Translations under genes and position numbers: made by a program
Notes under the pieces: generated by a model
Seen by the model: only the letters and a program-made list of their open reading frames with translations
What the model was told of the DNA's origin: nothing
Database searches by the model: none
Source: Microbulbifer hainanensis
GTDB taxonomy: Bacteria; Pseudomonadota; Gammaproteobacteria; Pseudomonadales; Cellvibrionaceae
Assembly (NCBI RefSeq): GCF_014904735.1
Contig: NZ_JACZCR010000003.1
Location: forward strand, 186,001-250,000
Direction: 5' to 3'
DNA length: 64,000 nucleotides
Part shown: in pieces, positions 55,220 through 63,271 of the stretch
How the letters are laid out: every line of letters begins with the position of its first letter
Numbering within the stretch: the first letter of the stretch is position 1

Positions 55220-56263
55220 TCAAACAGTCTGGGTCACTTTCTTCAGACCCGCCGGCTCGTCCGGATTGATACCGCGACTCACCGCCACATGGGCCACATC
55301 AATGTAAAAACGCTGCAACAGCGCCAGTGGCGCCACGCGCGGATGCACACCCTTGCTCGGCACATGCAGATTCACCAGGGTACCGCCGCGGCGGACAATG
55401 TCGGCGATCTGCTCGCTGTGCGCCTGGAAGGACTCATCTTCAATGGGCACATTCACTACCGTGAGCTGCTGTTCCACCAGAGTGACGGGACCGTGCAGGA
55501 ACTCGGCACTGGAGAAAGACTCCGCGTGGATATTGCAGACCTCCTTCAACTTCAACGCCAGCTCCCGGGTAATGCCGTAGCCGGGACCACGCCCCAGCAC
55601 TACCAGATTCTTCACCGCAGCCAGGTCTTCCGGGCGCAGCTGCACATCAGAATCGACCGCATCGCGGAGTGTTTCCGGCAGCGCGTCGACCGCCGCCAGC
55701 AACTCGGCGTTTTCAGTCCAGTTGGCCACCAGCTGCAAGATCGCTGACAGGGTCGCCAGGTAACTTTTCGTCGCTGCTACGGCTTTTTCCGGGCCCGCCT
55801 TCAGTGGCAGCACCTGATCGACGATGTCCTTGATCGGCGCGGTTTCATCGTTGACCAGCGCCACCGTGTAGGCCCCCGCCTCTTTCGCCATTCTGGCCTG
55901 GGCGAGGATGTCCGGGCTGCGGCCGGACTGGGAAATCACGATCACCAGCGCGCCTTCAAGCTTGAGCTTGCGCCCGTAGACGCTGGAAACGGAGGGCGCA
56001 GCGGCAAATGTCGGCGTGCCGGTTTCAATTTCAATCAGGTACTTGGCAAATACGCCGGCGTGGTCGGAGGAACCGCGACCGACGATCATGACAAATCTTG
56101 GTGGCTCGCGGCGCAGGCGCTCACCCAGTGCCGCCATGCTCGCGGCGTTGCTCTGCAATTGTTCGGCGATGCGATCCGGCGCTTCGCGGGCCTCGGTTTC
56201 CATCACGGTGGTGGCCATAGCGCTGTCTACCTGTGTTGCCTCGGCGGAAGTTGCTGCAGTCAT
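55220..56263 (-). CDS. nagB-II: Glucosamine-6-phosphate deaminase NagB-II (SIS family)
   Basis: Two SIS domains, as in the isomerase half of GlmS, without the glutaminase half. The 347-residue product has VGRGSSDHAGVFAKYL and ISQSGRSPDIL in the first domain, and GRGPGYGITRELALKLKEVC and ESFSSAEFLHGPVTL in the second. NagB-II converts glucosamine 6-phosphate to fructose 6-phosphate and ammonia and replaces the unrelated NagB of E. coli. The nag gene context makes a GlmS-like or phosphosugar isomerase role less likely. Confidence 0.9.
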   Translation of the reverse strand: MTAATSAEATQVDSAMATTVMETEAREAPDRIAEQLQSNAASMAALGERLRREPPRFVMIVGRGSSDHAGVFAKYLIEIETGTPTFAAAPSVSSVYGRKLKLEGALVIVISQSGRSPDILAQARMAKEAGAYTVALVNDETAPIKDIVDQVLPLKAGPEKAVAATKSYLATLSAILQLVANWTENAELLAAVDALPETLRDAVDSDVQLRPEDLAAVKNLVVLGRGPGYGITRELALKLKEVCNIHAESFSSAEFLHGPVTLVEQQLTVVNVPIEDESFQAHSEQIADIVRRGGTLVNLHVPSKGVHPRVAPLALLQRFYIDVAHVAVSRGINPDEPAGLKKVTQTV

Positions 56264-56296
56264 AAAATTCCTAATTCGGTCGGGAGTCGATCGGGA

Positions 56297-57241
56297 TTAC
56301 CCAAACAGGGCGCTAGTCTCAGATTTTTCCGCTGAGGTTTCCGCGCCGTGCCCCTCTTCCACCAGACACTGCTGGGCGAAGTAGACACAGCCGATTTCCG
56401 GCGCATCCAGCGGTTCTGCCAGACGCTCAACCACATGCGGCGCCAACCACTGGCGCAGTCGCGGCGCCAGCCCGCCAATCATGGACAAGCGCGGCGGCTT
56501 CAGCTCTAACAGCTTGTCGGCCAGGTCACTGATATAGGCCGCGCCGTCACGCACGATGGCCACGGCCACCGGATCGCCGGCTTCTGCGCACTCGATCACC
56601 GGAACTGCCAGGCGGGCGTAGTGACTGGAGGACTTGCCACCGATTTTTTCAAACACCTCATTGGCAGTGCTGCTTTCCAGCATTTTCAGCAGCTCGCTCT
56701 TCAGCCTGGAATCTTCGGCCAGTCCGTCGAGCGCCATCAGCAGGTACTTGACACCTTCCATGCCCATCCAGGCACCACTGCCCTTGTCGCCGTGCGGAAA
56801 ACCGTGACCTCCCAACAGCGTACTCTCGCCATTGACCCAGGCGTAACCGACGGATCCGGTTCCGGCAATGATCACTGCACCGTCACCGCGATGGGCGCCG
56901 AGACAGGCGGAATGCTGGTCGGTGGTCAGGTACATTCTCTTGAAGGGGTGCGCCCAGGAGGCCATTTCGTTGTAGAGGCGCGGCATATTCACGCCGGCCA
57001 GGCCGACACCGGCAACCAGCTCTCCCAGGGTTTCCGGGGGCAGGTTCGCGTCAGCCAGGGCGAGTGCGGCGGAGCGCACGATAGAGTCGATTGTCTGGGC
57101 GTAGCCGTGCAGCGGGTTGGCGGGACCGGAGACGCCGGTGCCGAGCAGGCGATTGTCAGCGTCCACGATAGACGCACGGCACTTGCTGCCACCGCCGTCG
57201 ATACCAATAAAAAGTATGTCCCTGTCTCTCAAAGCAACCAT
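56297..57241 (-). CDS. nagK: N-acetylglucosamine/glucosamine kinase NagK (BadF/BadG family)
   Basis: ASKHA-fold kinase of 314 residues. It has the phosphate loop FIGIDGGGSKCRASIVD, the adenosine-site motif IIAGTGSVGYAWV, and FPHGDKGSGAWMG. This kinase type phosphorylates GlcNAc or glucosamine in Shewanella and Vibrio. It is the first gene of the nagK-nagB-II-nagA-nagP operon. A NagR-type operator lies 127 bases upstream and a candidate -10 element (TATATT, minus strand, 57348-57343) between. Confidence 0.9.
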   Translation of the reverse strand: MVALRDRDILFIGIDGGGSKCRASIVDADNRLLGTGVSGPANPLHGYAQTIDSIVRSAALALADANLPPETLGELVAGVGLAGVNMPRLYNEMASWAHPFKRMYLTTDQHSACLGAHRGDGAVIIAGTGSVGYAWVNGESTLLGGHGFPHGDKGSGAWMGMEGVKYLLMALDGLAEDSRLKSELLKMLESSTANEVFEKIGGKSSSHYARLAVPVIECAEAGDPVAVAIVRDGAAYISDLADKLLELKPPRLSMIGGLAPRLRQWLAPHVVERLAEPLDAPEIGCVYFAQQCLVEEGHGAETSAEKSETSALFG

Positions 57242-57367
57242 CTGAATCGGCCTCTAAGATTTTGTATTGTTATGTGTCTTCACCGGGCTTCCCAACATCG
57301 TTTCCCCCGGAAAGCGCGGCCTACGCGCGCGGCGTCAGTGCCAATATACGAGGGATACTACAAGAAA

Positions 57368-57385
57368 AATGACAGCGTTGTCATC
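57368..57385. promoter_or_regulatory. NagR-type operator 5 (nagK operon)
   Basis: AATGACAGCGTTGTCATC, identical to operator 3 except for the last base. It would overlap the -35 region of a nagK promoter whose -10 is TATATT at 57348-57343 on the minus strand. Confidence 0.85.
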
Positions 57386-57812
57386 CCATTTTCGAAAAAA
57401 AAGCCAATTGGGTACACAAACCGGCAGCACACTGTTCAAAGTTTAGCCGAACTCCATGTGGCGACACCGCAGTATATCGGCTCCGGCCATTGCCGCCCAG
57501 CGGAGACAACAGCGACCCCGCTCACCCGACCACAGTTAGGCGGCGGTACACTAAAAAGGTGTCGCAAGCGCCGACACTTTGTGAGCTAATCGGCAACAAT
57601 TTGCAATGACTGCGTCACAAAATTCTGCGATAAAGCCTCCGCTCCCGAGGACGCCGGACGCCGGACGCCGGACGCCCTCAATGAGCGCAGCCTGCGATGT
57701 CTCTTGCCCAGTGACGCGAAGACAATGCGACAATAGCCGCAAGCTGCGAAGTACCTCAAGGCAAATCGAGGGGCGCGTCTTAAATCATCGTTATAACTGA
57801 AGGAACAGGAAT
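57386..57812. repeat. Intergenic region with a four-fold GGACGCC tandem repeat
   Basis: GGACGCC occurs four times without gaps at 57649-57676. The rest of this divergent region between nagK and the OmpA-fusion gene holds no gene; AAGGAACAGGA at 57799-57809 is the ribosome site of the next gene. Confidence 0.7.
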
Positions 57813-59135
57813 ATGGGGGGTTTGGCAAAGCGCATACTGCTGGCCACATTGCTGTACAGCCAATGGCTGGTTACACCTTTGCACGCGGAAGAAAGTCGCA
57901 CGCTGTTTCGCCTGACTGGCTCCAATACAATTGGCGCCGAATTGGCGCCGAAGCTGGTCACTGGCTATCTGGACTCATTGCACGCCAGCAACATCAGCGA
58001 GCGCACCGAGGGCGAACGCCACTGGATCAGTGCCACGCTGCAGGGCCAGAACGTCGTAGTGCCCATTGTCGCACTGGGCTCCAGCACCGGCTTCAAGGCC
58101 CTGAATCAGGACACTGCCGACATCGGTATGGCATCCCGAAAGATCAAGTCGTCCGAAATAGAAACGCTCGCCCGCTTTGGCAATCTGGCCGGTGCGGAAG
58201 CCGAACATGTCATCGGCCTCGATGCCCTGATTGTCGCCGTCCACCCCAGCAACCCGGTATCACAATTAACCATTGCGCAGTTGCGGCAGATCTATAGCGG
58301 TGAGATTCGCAACTGGCGTGAGCTCGGCGGTGCCGACCTGCCGATCCGGCCACTGCAGAGGGATAAGGAATCCGGCACCCGCGCGACCTTCGATGCCGAA
58401 GTTTTCGCGGCTGGCGGCAGGGTTGCCCGCGGCATCTATGAAGTGTCCGGCAACGCAGAAACCCACGAACTGGTGATGCGGCAGCCCGGCGCCATCGGCT
58501 ACCTGCCGTTTGCCGATGCCGACGGCGTGAAAAAAGTGGCGATCAAGGCCGGCGACCTCGCCGCGGTGGTGCCGGATCGCGGCATTATCGCCACAGAAGA
58601 CTTCCCGCTCACCCGGCGCCTGTACCTGTACAAGAAGCCCAGCGAGTACAAATCCCAGGTGGACAGCTTCCTCCATTTTGTCGAGTCACCAGAGGGCCAG
58701 GAACTGGTCGGCGCCAGCGGCTTTATCAACCTGACGCCGGTCGCGCTGAAGATGCCCCCCTACCCCAACGCACCAGACGCGTACCGCACATTAATGAGCG
58801 AGGGCGAGCGTCTGAGTATCTCCTTCCGCTTCACTGACGGCAGTACCGAGCTGGACAGCCGCGCCCTGAAGGATCTGCGCCGATTGCAGCACTACATGGA
58901 AGAATCCGACCGCAAGCTGAACCTGACCCTGGTGGGCTTCTCCGACCAGAAAACCAACGACAATGTTGCCGACCTGATATCCCGCTTCCGCGCCCTGAAA
59001 GTACGGGGTGCCCTGTTGCGGGACCATCAGCTGGGAGACTGCAACATTCTCGCGCTCGGTGCCTTCGCGCCACTGACCGGTAGCAGCGAACATGCACCGA
59101 TCAAGAACAGCCGCGTGGAAGTCTGGATTGACTAG
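57813..59135 (+). CDS. PstS-like substrate-binding domain fused to an OmpA domain
   Basis: An exported protein of 440 residues. After a signal peptide (1-25, ending LHA) comes a phosphate-binding-protein-like domain to about residue 310, with TGSNTIGAELAPKL, DIGMASRKIKSSE and RDKESGTRATFD. The rest is an OmpA C-terminal domain (SFRFTDGSTELDSRALKDL to NSRVEVW) with the conserved Asp in GFSDQ and Arg in NSRVEVW that bind peptidoglycan. The protein should thus hold a ligand-binding domain on the cell wall. Free PstS proteins deliver phosphate to an ABC carrier; no such carrier is here. Ligand unknown. Confidence 0.87.
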   Translation: MGGLAKRILLATLLYSQWLVTPLHAEESRTLFRLTGSNTIGAELAPKLVTGYLDSLHASNISERTEGERHWISATLQGQNVVVPIVALGSSTGFKALNQDTADIGMASRKIKSSEIETLARFGNLAGAEAEHVIGLDALIVAVHPSNPVSQLTIAQLRQIYSGEIRNWRELGGADLPIRPLQRDKESGTRATFDAEVFAAGGRVARGIYEVSGNAETHELVMRQPGAIGYLPFADADGVKKVAIKAGDLAAVVPDRGIIATEDFPLTRRLYLYKKPSEYKSQVDSFLHFVESPEGQELVGASGFINLTPVALKMPPYPNAPDAYRTLMSEGERLSISFRFTDGSTELDSRALKDLRRLQHYMEESDRKLNLTLVGFSDQKTNDNVADLISRFRALKVRGALLRDHQLGDCNILALGAFAPLTGSSEHAPIKNSRVEVWID

Positions 59136-59246
59136 GGCCAGTCAATCCCCTGCCAGATTCGCGGAACACACCACTGGCGGCAACTATGCTTGTGTAACTC
59201 CACCCGCCTGCTCGGTGGCGGGCTGGTCTTCGCAGAAAGGGGTCGC

Positions 59247-60122
59247 ATGGTGCATCTTCAGGAGCCTACAGCAGCGCCTCAGCGGCGCAGATATTTCCCG
59301 CTGCTGGCGCTATTTATCACGCTACTTCTGGCGAGCTGCTCCAGCGTGCAATTTGCCTACAACCAGCTGGATCTCTGGCTCCGCTGGCAGATCGACGACT
59401 ACGTTGATTTCAACGGTGCGCAGAAACAACAGCTGAAAGCAGCACTGAACAACTTTCACCGCTGGCACCGACAGACCCAGCTGCCCCGCTACGCCGACTA
59501 TCTAGAGCAACTGGCTGACCGCGTCGATCAGGGGCAGCTGGACACAGTAAAACTTGAGCCGATCGAAACACAGGTAAAGGAATTCTGGGAGACTACCAGT
59601 ACACAATTCTACGACTCACTGCTTCCGCTGGCTGCACAGCTGGACGCGGAGCAGGTTGAAGAGCTGGCACAGAACCTGGACGAGAAGCGCCGGGAATCCC
59701 TGGAAAAATGGCAGAAGTCACCGGAGAAAATCCAGAAGCGCCGCCGTAAACAGATACGCAAGCAGAGTGAGCGCTGGCTGGGCTCCCTCACTGACGAACA
59801 GGAAAACCTGGTCGCCGCCTGGGTCAATCAGGTCGCCTACAACCCACTGCTGCGCGACCGGCAGCGACAAGCCTGGCAGGCCAAGTTCATCGATATACTG
59901 CGGCGCAAACCCGATGGCTATCTGAAGCAGCTGCGCGAACTGATGGTGAATCCGGAGCAGCTCTGGTCCGACGACTACCGCCGCATGCAGGAACAGCGCC
60001 ATCTTCAGATGCGCGAGCTAAGCCATCAGATCCTCGCCTCGACCACCGACGAGCAACGCCACCACCTGAGTACCACCCTGCGGGAATACGCGGCCGACTT
60101 CCGCGCACTGGTACGAGACTGA
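59247..60122 (+). CDS. DUF6279-like lipoprotein
   Basis: A lipoprotein of 291 residues with lipobox LLASC, followed by an almost all-helical, charged domain with many Gln, Glu and Arg (for example QVEELAQNLDEKRRESLEKW and RRRKQIRKQSERW). The segment FAYNQLDLWLRWQIDDYVDF just after the lipobox is typical of the family. The ATG at 59247 follows AAAGGGG; a longer frame from 59190 does not begin with a signal. Function is unknown. Confidence 0.82.
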   Translation: MVHLQEPTAAPQRRRYFPLLALFITLLLASCSSVQFAYNQLDLWLRWQIDDYVDFNGAQKQQLKAALNNFHRWHRQTQLPRYADYLEQLADRVDQGQLDTVKLEPIETQVKEFWETTSTQFYDSLLPLAAQLDAEQVEELAQNLDEKRRESLEKWQKSPEKIQKRRRKQIRKQSERWLGSLTDEQENLVAAWVNQVAYNPLLRDRQRQAWQAKFIDILRRKPDGYLKQLRELMVNPEQLWSDDYRRMQEQRHLQMRELSHQILASTTDEQRHHLSTTLREYAADFRALVRD

Positions 60123-60232
60123 CTGCGGGGAAGCCCAGCATAAATTTCCCTCGGAATCACCACATGGGAGCTGACGAGGCCCGCCTGTGGCTGCTAAGCT
60201 CGCCGCTCCCAATGGCCAACCGAGGATGAACC

Positions 60233-61507
60233 GTGCATATCGACTCCGCCAGACGCGACCAGTTGCAAGAGTGGGAAAAAGAACTGAGTGCGCAGTACCA
60301 GCGCATTTGCCAGCACGAACTGAACCTGGATATTACCCGTGGCAAGCCGTCAGCGGATCAGCTCCACCTGTCGGACAAGCTGGACGGGATCCTGAATGGT
60401 GATTACCGCGCGGCGGACGGCACGGACACCCGTAACTACGGCGGTATCGACGGCCTCGCCTGTGCCCGCAATCTGGGCGCCGACATACTGCAGGTCCCCA
60501 GCGAAGAGGTCATGGCCGGCGGCAACAGCTCGCTGACCATGATGTATCACGCGGTGCTCACCGGTTACCTGTTCGGTTTCGCCGGCAACACGCCCTGGCG
60601 GGAAATGCAGGCGCCTAAATTCCTCTGTCCGGTACCCGGCTACGACCGCCATTTCTCTATCTGCGAACAGCTGGGGATCGGCATGGTCAATGTTCCGATG
60701 ACCGAGCACGGTCCGGACATGGATGTCGCGGAAGCACTGGTGCGCGACGACCAGGAGATCATCGGCATCTGGTGTGTGCCCAAATTTTCCAACCCGACTG
60801 GCGTGACCTACAGCAAGGAAACCGTCGATCGGCTCGCGTGCCTGGCCCAGATTGCCAACCCGGGTTTCCGCATTTTCTGGGACAACGCCTACGCAATCCA
60901 CGACCTGGAGCACCAGGTCAATTTGCCCAGCATCCGCTCTGCCACTCTGGAAAATGACACTGCGGATTCCGTGCTGCAGTTCGCCTCAACCTCCAAGGTC
61001 ACCCACGCGGGCGCCGGCGTGGCGTTTGTCAGTGCCAGCGCCGCCAACCTCGCTTCGCTGAAAAAGCAAATGCAGGCCATGACCATCGGCCCGGATAAGG
61101 TGAACCAGTTGCGCCACTCGCGCTTCTTTGCTGAGTTCACCATGCTGAAAGCCCATATGCAGAAGCACGCGCAGATCCTCAAACCGAAGTTCGAGTGTGT
61201 ACTCAACCAACTGAATCAGGCCTTCGGCGACTCGGATCTGGGTGAGTGGGAAGAGCCCAGGGGCGGCTATTTCGTCTCGTTCAGTACACGCCCGGGCTGC
61301 GCCGCCGCAGTCGTCAAGCTGGCCGCCGACGCCGGCGTCAAATTGACCCCGGCCGGTGCCACTTTCCCCTACGGCAAGGATCCCGAGGACCGCAATATCC
61401 GCATCGCCCCGAGCTTCCCGCCACTGGAAGAACTGGATACGGCCATGTCGGTATTTGTGCTGTGCGTGAAACTGGCGAGTGTGCGCAAGCAACTGGAATC
61501 GCTGTAA
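60233..61507 (+). CDS. Aspartate aminotransferase, type Ic-like (PLP enzyme)
   Basis: A fold-type I aminotransferase of 424 residues from the group once called putative alanine transferase (PF12897), whose studied members transaminate aspartate with 2-oxoglutarate. It has LDITRGKPSADQLHLSD, the Asn in KFSNPTGVTYS, the Asp in FWDNAYAIHDL and the PLP Lys in ASTSKVTHAGAG. The start is GTG at 60233, with GAGG eight bases before. It stands alone between a lipoprotein gene and a convergent acyltransferase gene. Confidence 0.88.
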   Translation: MHIDSARRDQLQEWEKELSAQYQRICQHELNLDITRGKPSADQLHLSDKLDGILNGDYRAADGTDTRNYGGIDGLACARNLGADILQVPSEEVMAGGNSSLTMMYHAVLTGYLFGFAGNTPWREMQAPKFLCPVPGYDRHFSICEQLGIGMVNVPMTEHGPDMDVAEALVRDDQEIIGIWCVPKFSNPTGVTYSKETVDRLACLAQIANPGFRIFWDNAYAIHDLEHQVNLPSIRSATLENDTADSVLQFASTSKVTHAGAGVAFVSASAANLASLKKQMQAMTIGPDKVNQLRHSRFFAEFTMLKAHMQKHAQILKPKFECVLNQLNQAFGDSDLGEWEEPRGGYFVSFSTRPGCAAAVVKLAADAGVKLTPAGATFPYGKDPEDRNIRIAPSFPPLEELDTAMSVFVLCVKLASVRKQLESL

Positions 61508-61557
61508 GCCCTGCCCGGGGAAGAACGCCCGGGCATCTTCAATATTCGGCAGGAGTG

Positions 61558-61582
61558 CATGAGCGGCCGCTGGCCGCTCATG
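61558..61582. terminator. Hairpin between convergent genes
   Basis: CATGAGCGGCC (61558-61568), loop GCT, GGCCGCTCATG (61572-61582): a perfect 11-base stem, 15 bases after the stop of the minus-strand acyltransferase gene. No T-run. A second, imperfect CCCGGG pairing lies at 61514-61533. Confidence 0.6.
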
Positions 61583-61597
61583 ATCGAGACGGGCTGT

Positions 61598-63271
61598 TCA
61601 GGCGCCGAGGTAGCGCCGGGCAAACTTCGGATCCACCTGCTCCAGGTCGACCACGACCAGCCCATCCACGGAATCGCAGAAATCCGGATCCACATTGAAT
61701 GCGTGGAAACTGGTTCCACCGGGCTTGGTCACCGCCGTGTACTTCTTGAAGAGTGGGGGCAACATCACCCCCTCTTCCTTCAGGATCTGCTTCAGCTGCA
61801 CCATGTCCGCGCCGGCTTCCCCAATCAGGGCCGGCAGATCGTCGCGGGCCTCCGCGAACGGCAGGCGCGCGTCGCCGAGTGGATTGTCGGTGGCAAAGTG
61901 ATGGAGGAAATACCGCACGATCGCAGACTTTGCCCGGGCAGAAAAATTACCCGGCATGGATACCGGTCCGAACAGATAGCGCACCTCGTTGCGTGCAATC
62001 CACTGACCGATACCGCACCAGAGCAGGTCCAGACCGCGGCCGCGCCAGTATTCGGGCAACAGGAAGCTGCGCCCGAGTTCCGCCGATCCCGGCAGACTCT
62101 GTTGTGGCGGGCGCGGGTAGTTGAACAAAGTACTGCTGTAGATCTGTTCCGGATCCAGCCCCTCGGTTTTCGCCAGGCGATAGGCACCGGCAATGCGCGC
62201 GCGGTTACTGTCCCACAACAGCAGGTGATCGTAGTGGGCGTCGAAGGCATCCCAATCGCGACTCAGCCCAGTGCCCTCACCAACGGCGCGGAAGGCGATT
62301 TCGCGGCTGCGCGACAGCTCGCGCATCACCGGGCAGTCCGGCCGCTGCCGGTACAGTTTGACCGCATACTCGCCCTGCTCCACCAGTGTCGCGCAACTGC
62401 CCATGACCCGCGCGACGTCTTCCGTCGACTCCGCCGCGGCGATCAATTCCGGGCCCAGCGGCCGTGGCGATTTGTGTAAGCGGTAGACGTGGTTGCGCCA
62501 CAGACGCGCCTGGGCACGCGGCGTCAAGGGCCACTGGCTGAAGTGCTCCGCTTCGACCGGGCTGCCAATGCGGATATCGATACTGCGCTTTGCCTGTTTG
62601 AACATCTCCCGGATCAGCCACAGGGTCGATAGTGGCTTGTTGACCATGGACAGGCCGTAAAACCACAGCGAATTGCGCCCGCGTACCTGCACCGGCAGTA
62701 TCGGCGCACCGGTTTTTTCCGCAAAACGGGCAAAGCCCGGATTCCAGCGCCCGTCGCGCACGCCCTGGGGCGTTAGCCGGGACACCTCCCCCGCGGGAAA
62801 TACGATGATGGCGCCGCCGGTGTGCAGGTGTCCGTAAATGCCCTCGACATCGCCACGGCGTGTGCGCCCGTTGAAATTGTCCACCGGCAGCAAGTAATCG
62901 CGCAGTGGCCCGATATTCCACAACAACTGGCTCGCGACCGCTTTCACATCCCGGCGCACCCGCGCCACCATATCGATCAGTGCTAGTCCGTCGAGGCTGC
63001 CCAGCGGATGATTGGAGACGATAACCAGCGGTCCGGTTTGCGGAATGCGCTCCAGCTCCAGCGGGTTGAGATCGTAGTGAAAATCAAAGTAGGCGAATAC
63101 CTGGCGGATAAAATCCAGGCCGCCCAGGTGCGGGTAACGCCGACCGAATTCCTGTAGTTGCTGCTCGCAACAGATTTTCTTCAATGTTGCCGAAACCAGC
63201 TTGCGCGTCGGTTTTTGCGGTGCGGCGCTGTACCAGTCGTTCCCCTGCAGCAGGCTATCCAGTTGAATCAT
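61598..63271 (-). CDS. Two-domain acyltransferase resembling ornithine lipid synthase OlsF
   Basis: A 557-residue protein with an N-terminal PlsC-like acyltransferase domain (about 60-290) and a C-terminal GNAT domain of the haemolysin/OlsB type (about 300-510; ELGRSFLLPEYWRGRGLDLL, YLFGPVSMPG). The first domain has NHPLGSLDG, with five rather than four residues between His88 and Asp94, and FPAGEVSR at 158-165. OlsF of Serratia joins both acylations of ornithine lipid synthesis in one chain in this order. Another N-acyl amino acid lipid is possible. It overlaps the next gene upstream by four bases. Confidence 0.8.
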   Translation of the reverse strand: MIQLDSLLQGNDWYSAAPQKPTRKLVSATLKKICCEQQLQEFGRRYPHLGGLDFIRQVFAYFDFHYDLNPLELERIPQTGPLVIVSNHPLGSLDGLALIDMVARVRRDVKAVASQLLWNIGPLRDYLLPVDNFNGRTRRGDVEGIYGHLHTGGAIIVFPAGEVSRLTPQGVRDGRWNPGFARFAEKTGAPILPVQVRGRNSLWFYGLSMVNKPLSTLWLIREMFKQAKRSIDIRIGSPVEAEHFSQWPLTPRAQARLWRNHVYRLHKSPRPLGPELIAAAESTEDVARVMGSCATLVEQGEYAVKLYRQRPDCPVMRELSRSREIAFRAVGEGTGLSRDWDAFDAHYDHLLLWDSNRARIAGAYRLAKTEGLDPEQIYSSTLFNYPRPPQQSLPGSAELGRSFLLPEYWRGRGLDLLWCGIGQWIARNEVRYLFGPVSMPGNFSARAKSAIVRYFLHHFATDNPLGDARLPFAEARDDLPALIGEAGADMVQLKQILKEEGVMLPPLFKKYTAVTKPGGTSFHAFNVDPDFCDSVDGLVVVDLEQVDPKFARRYLGA

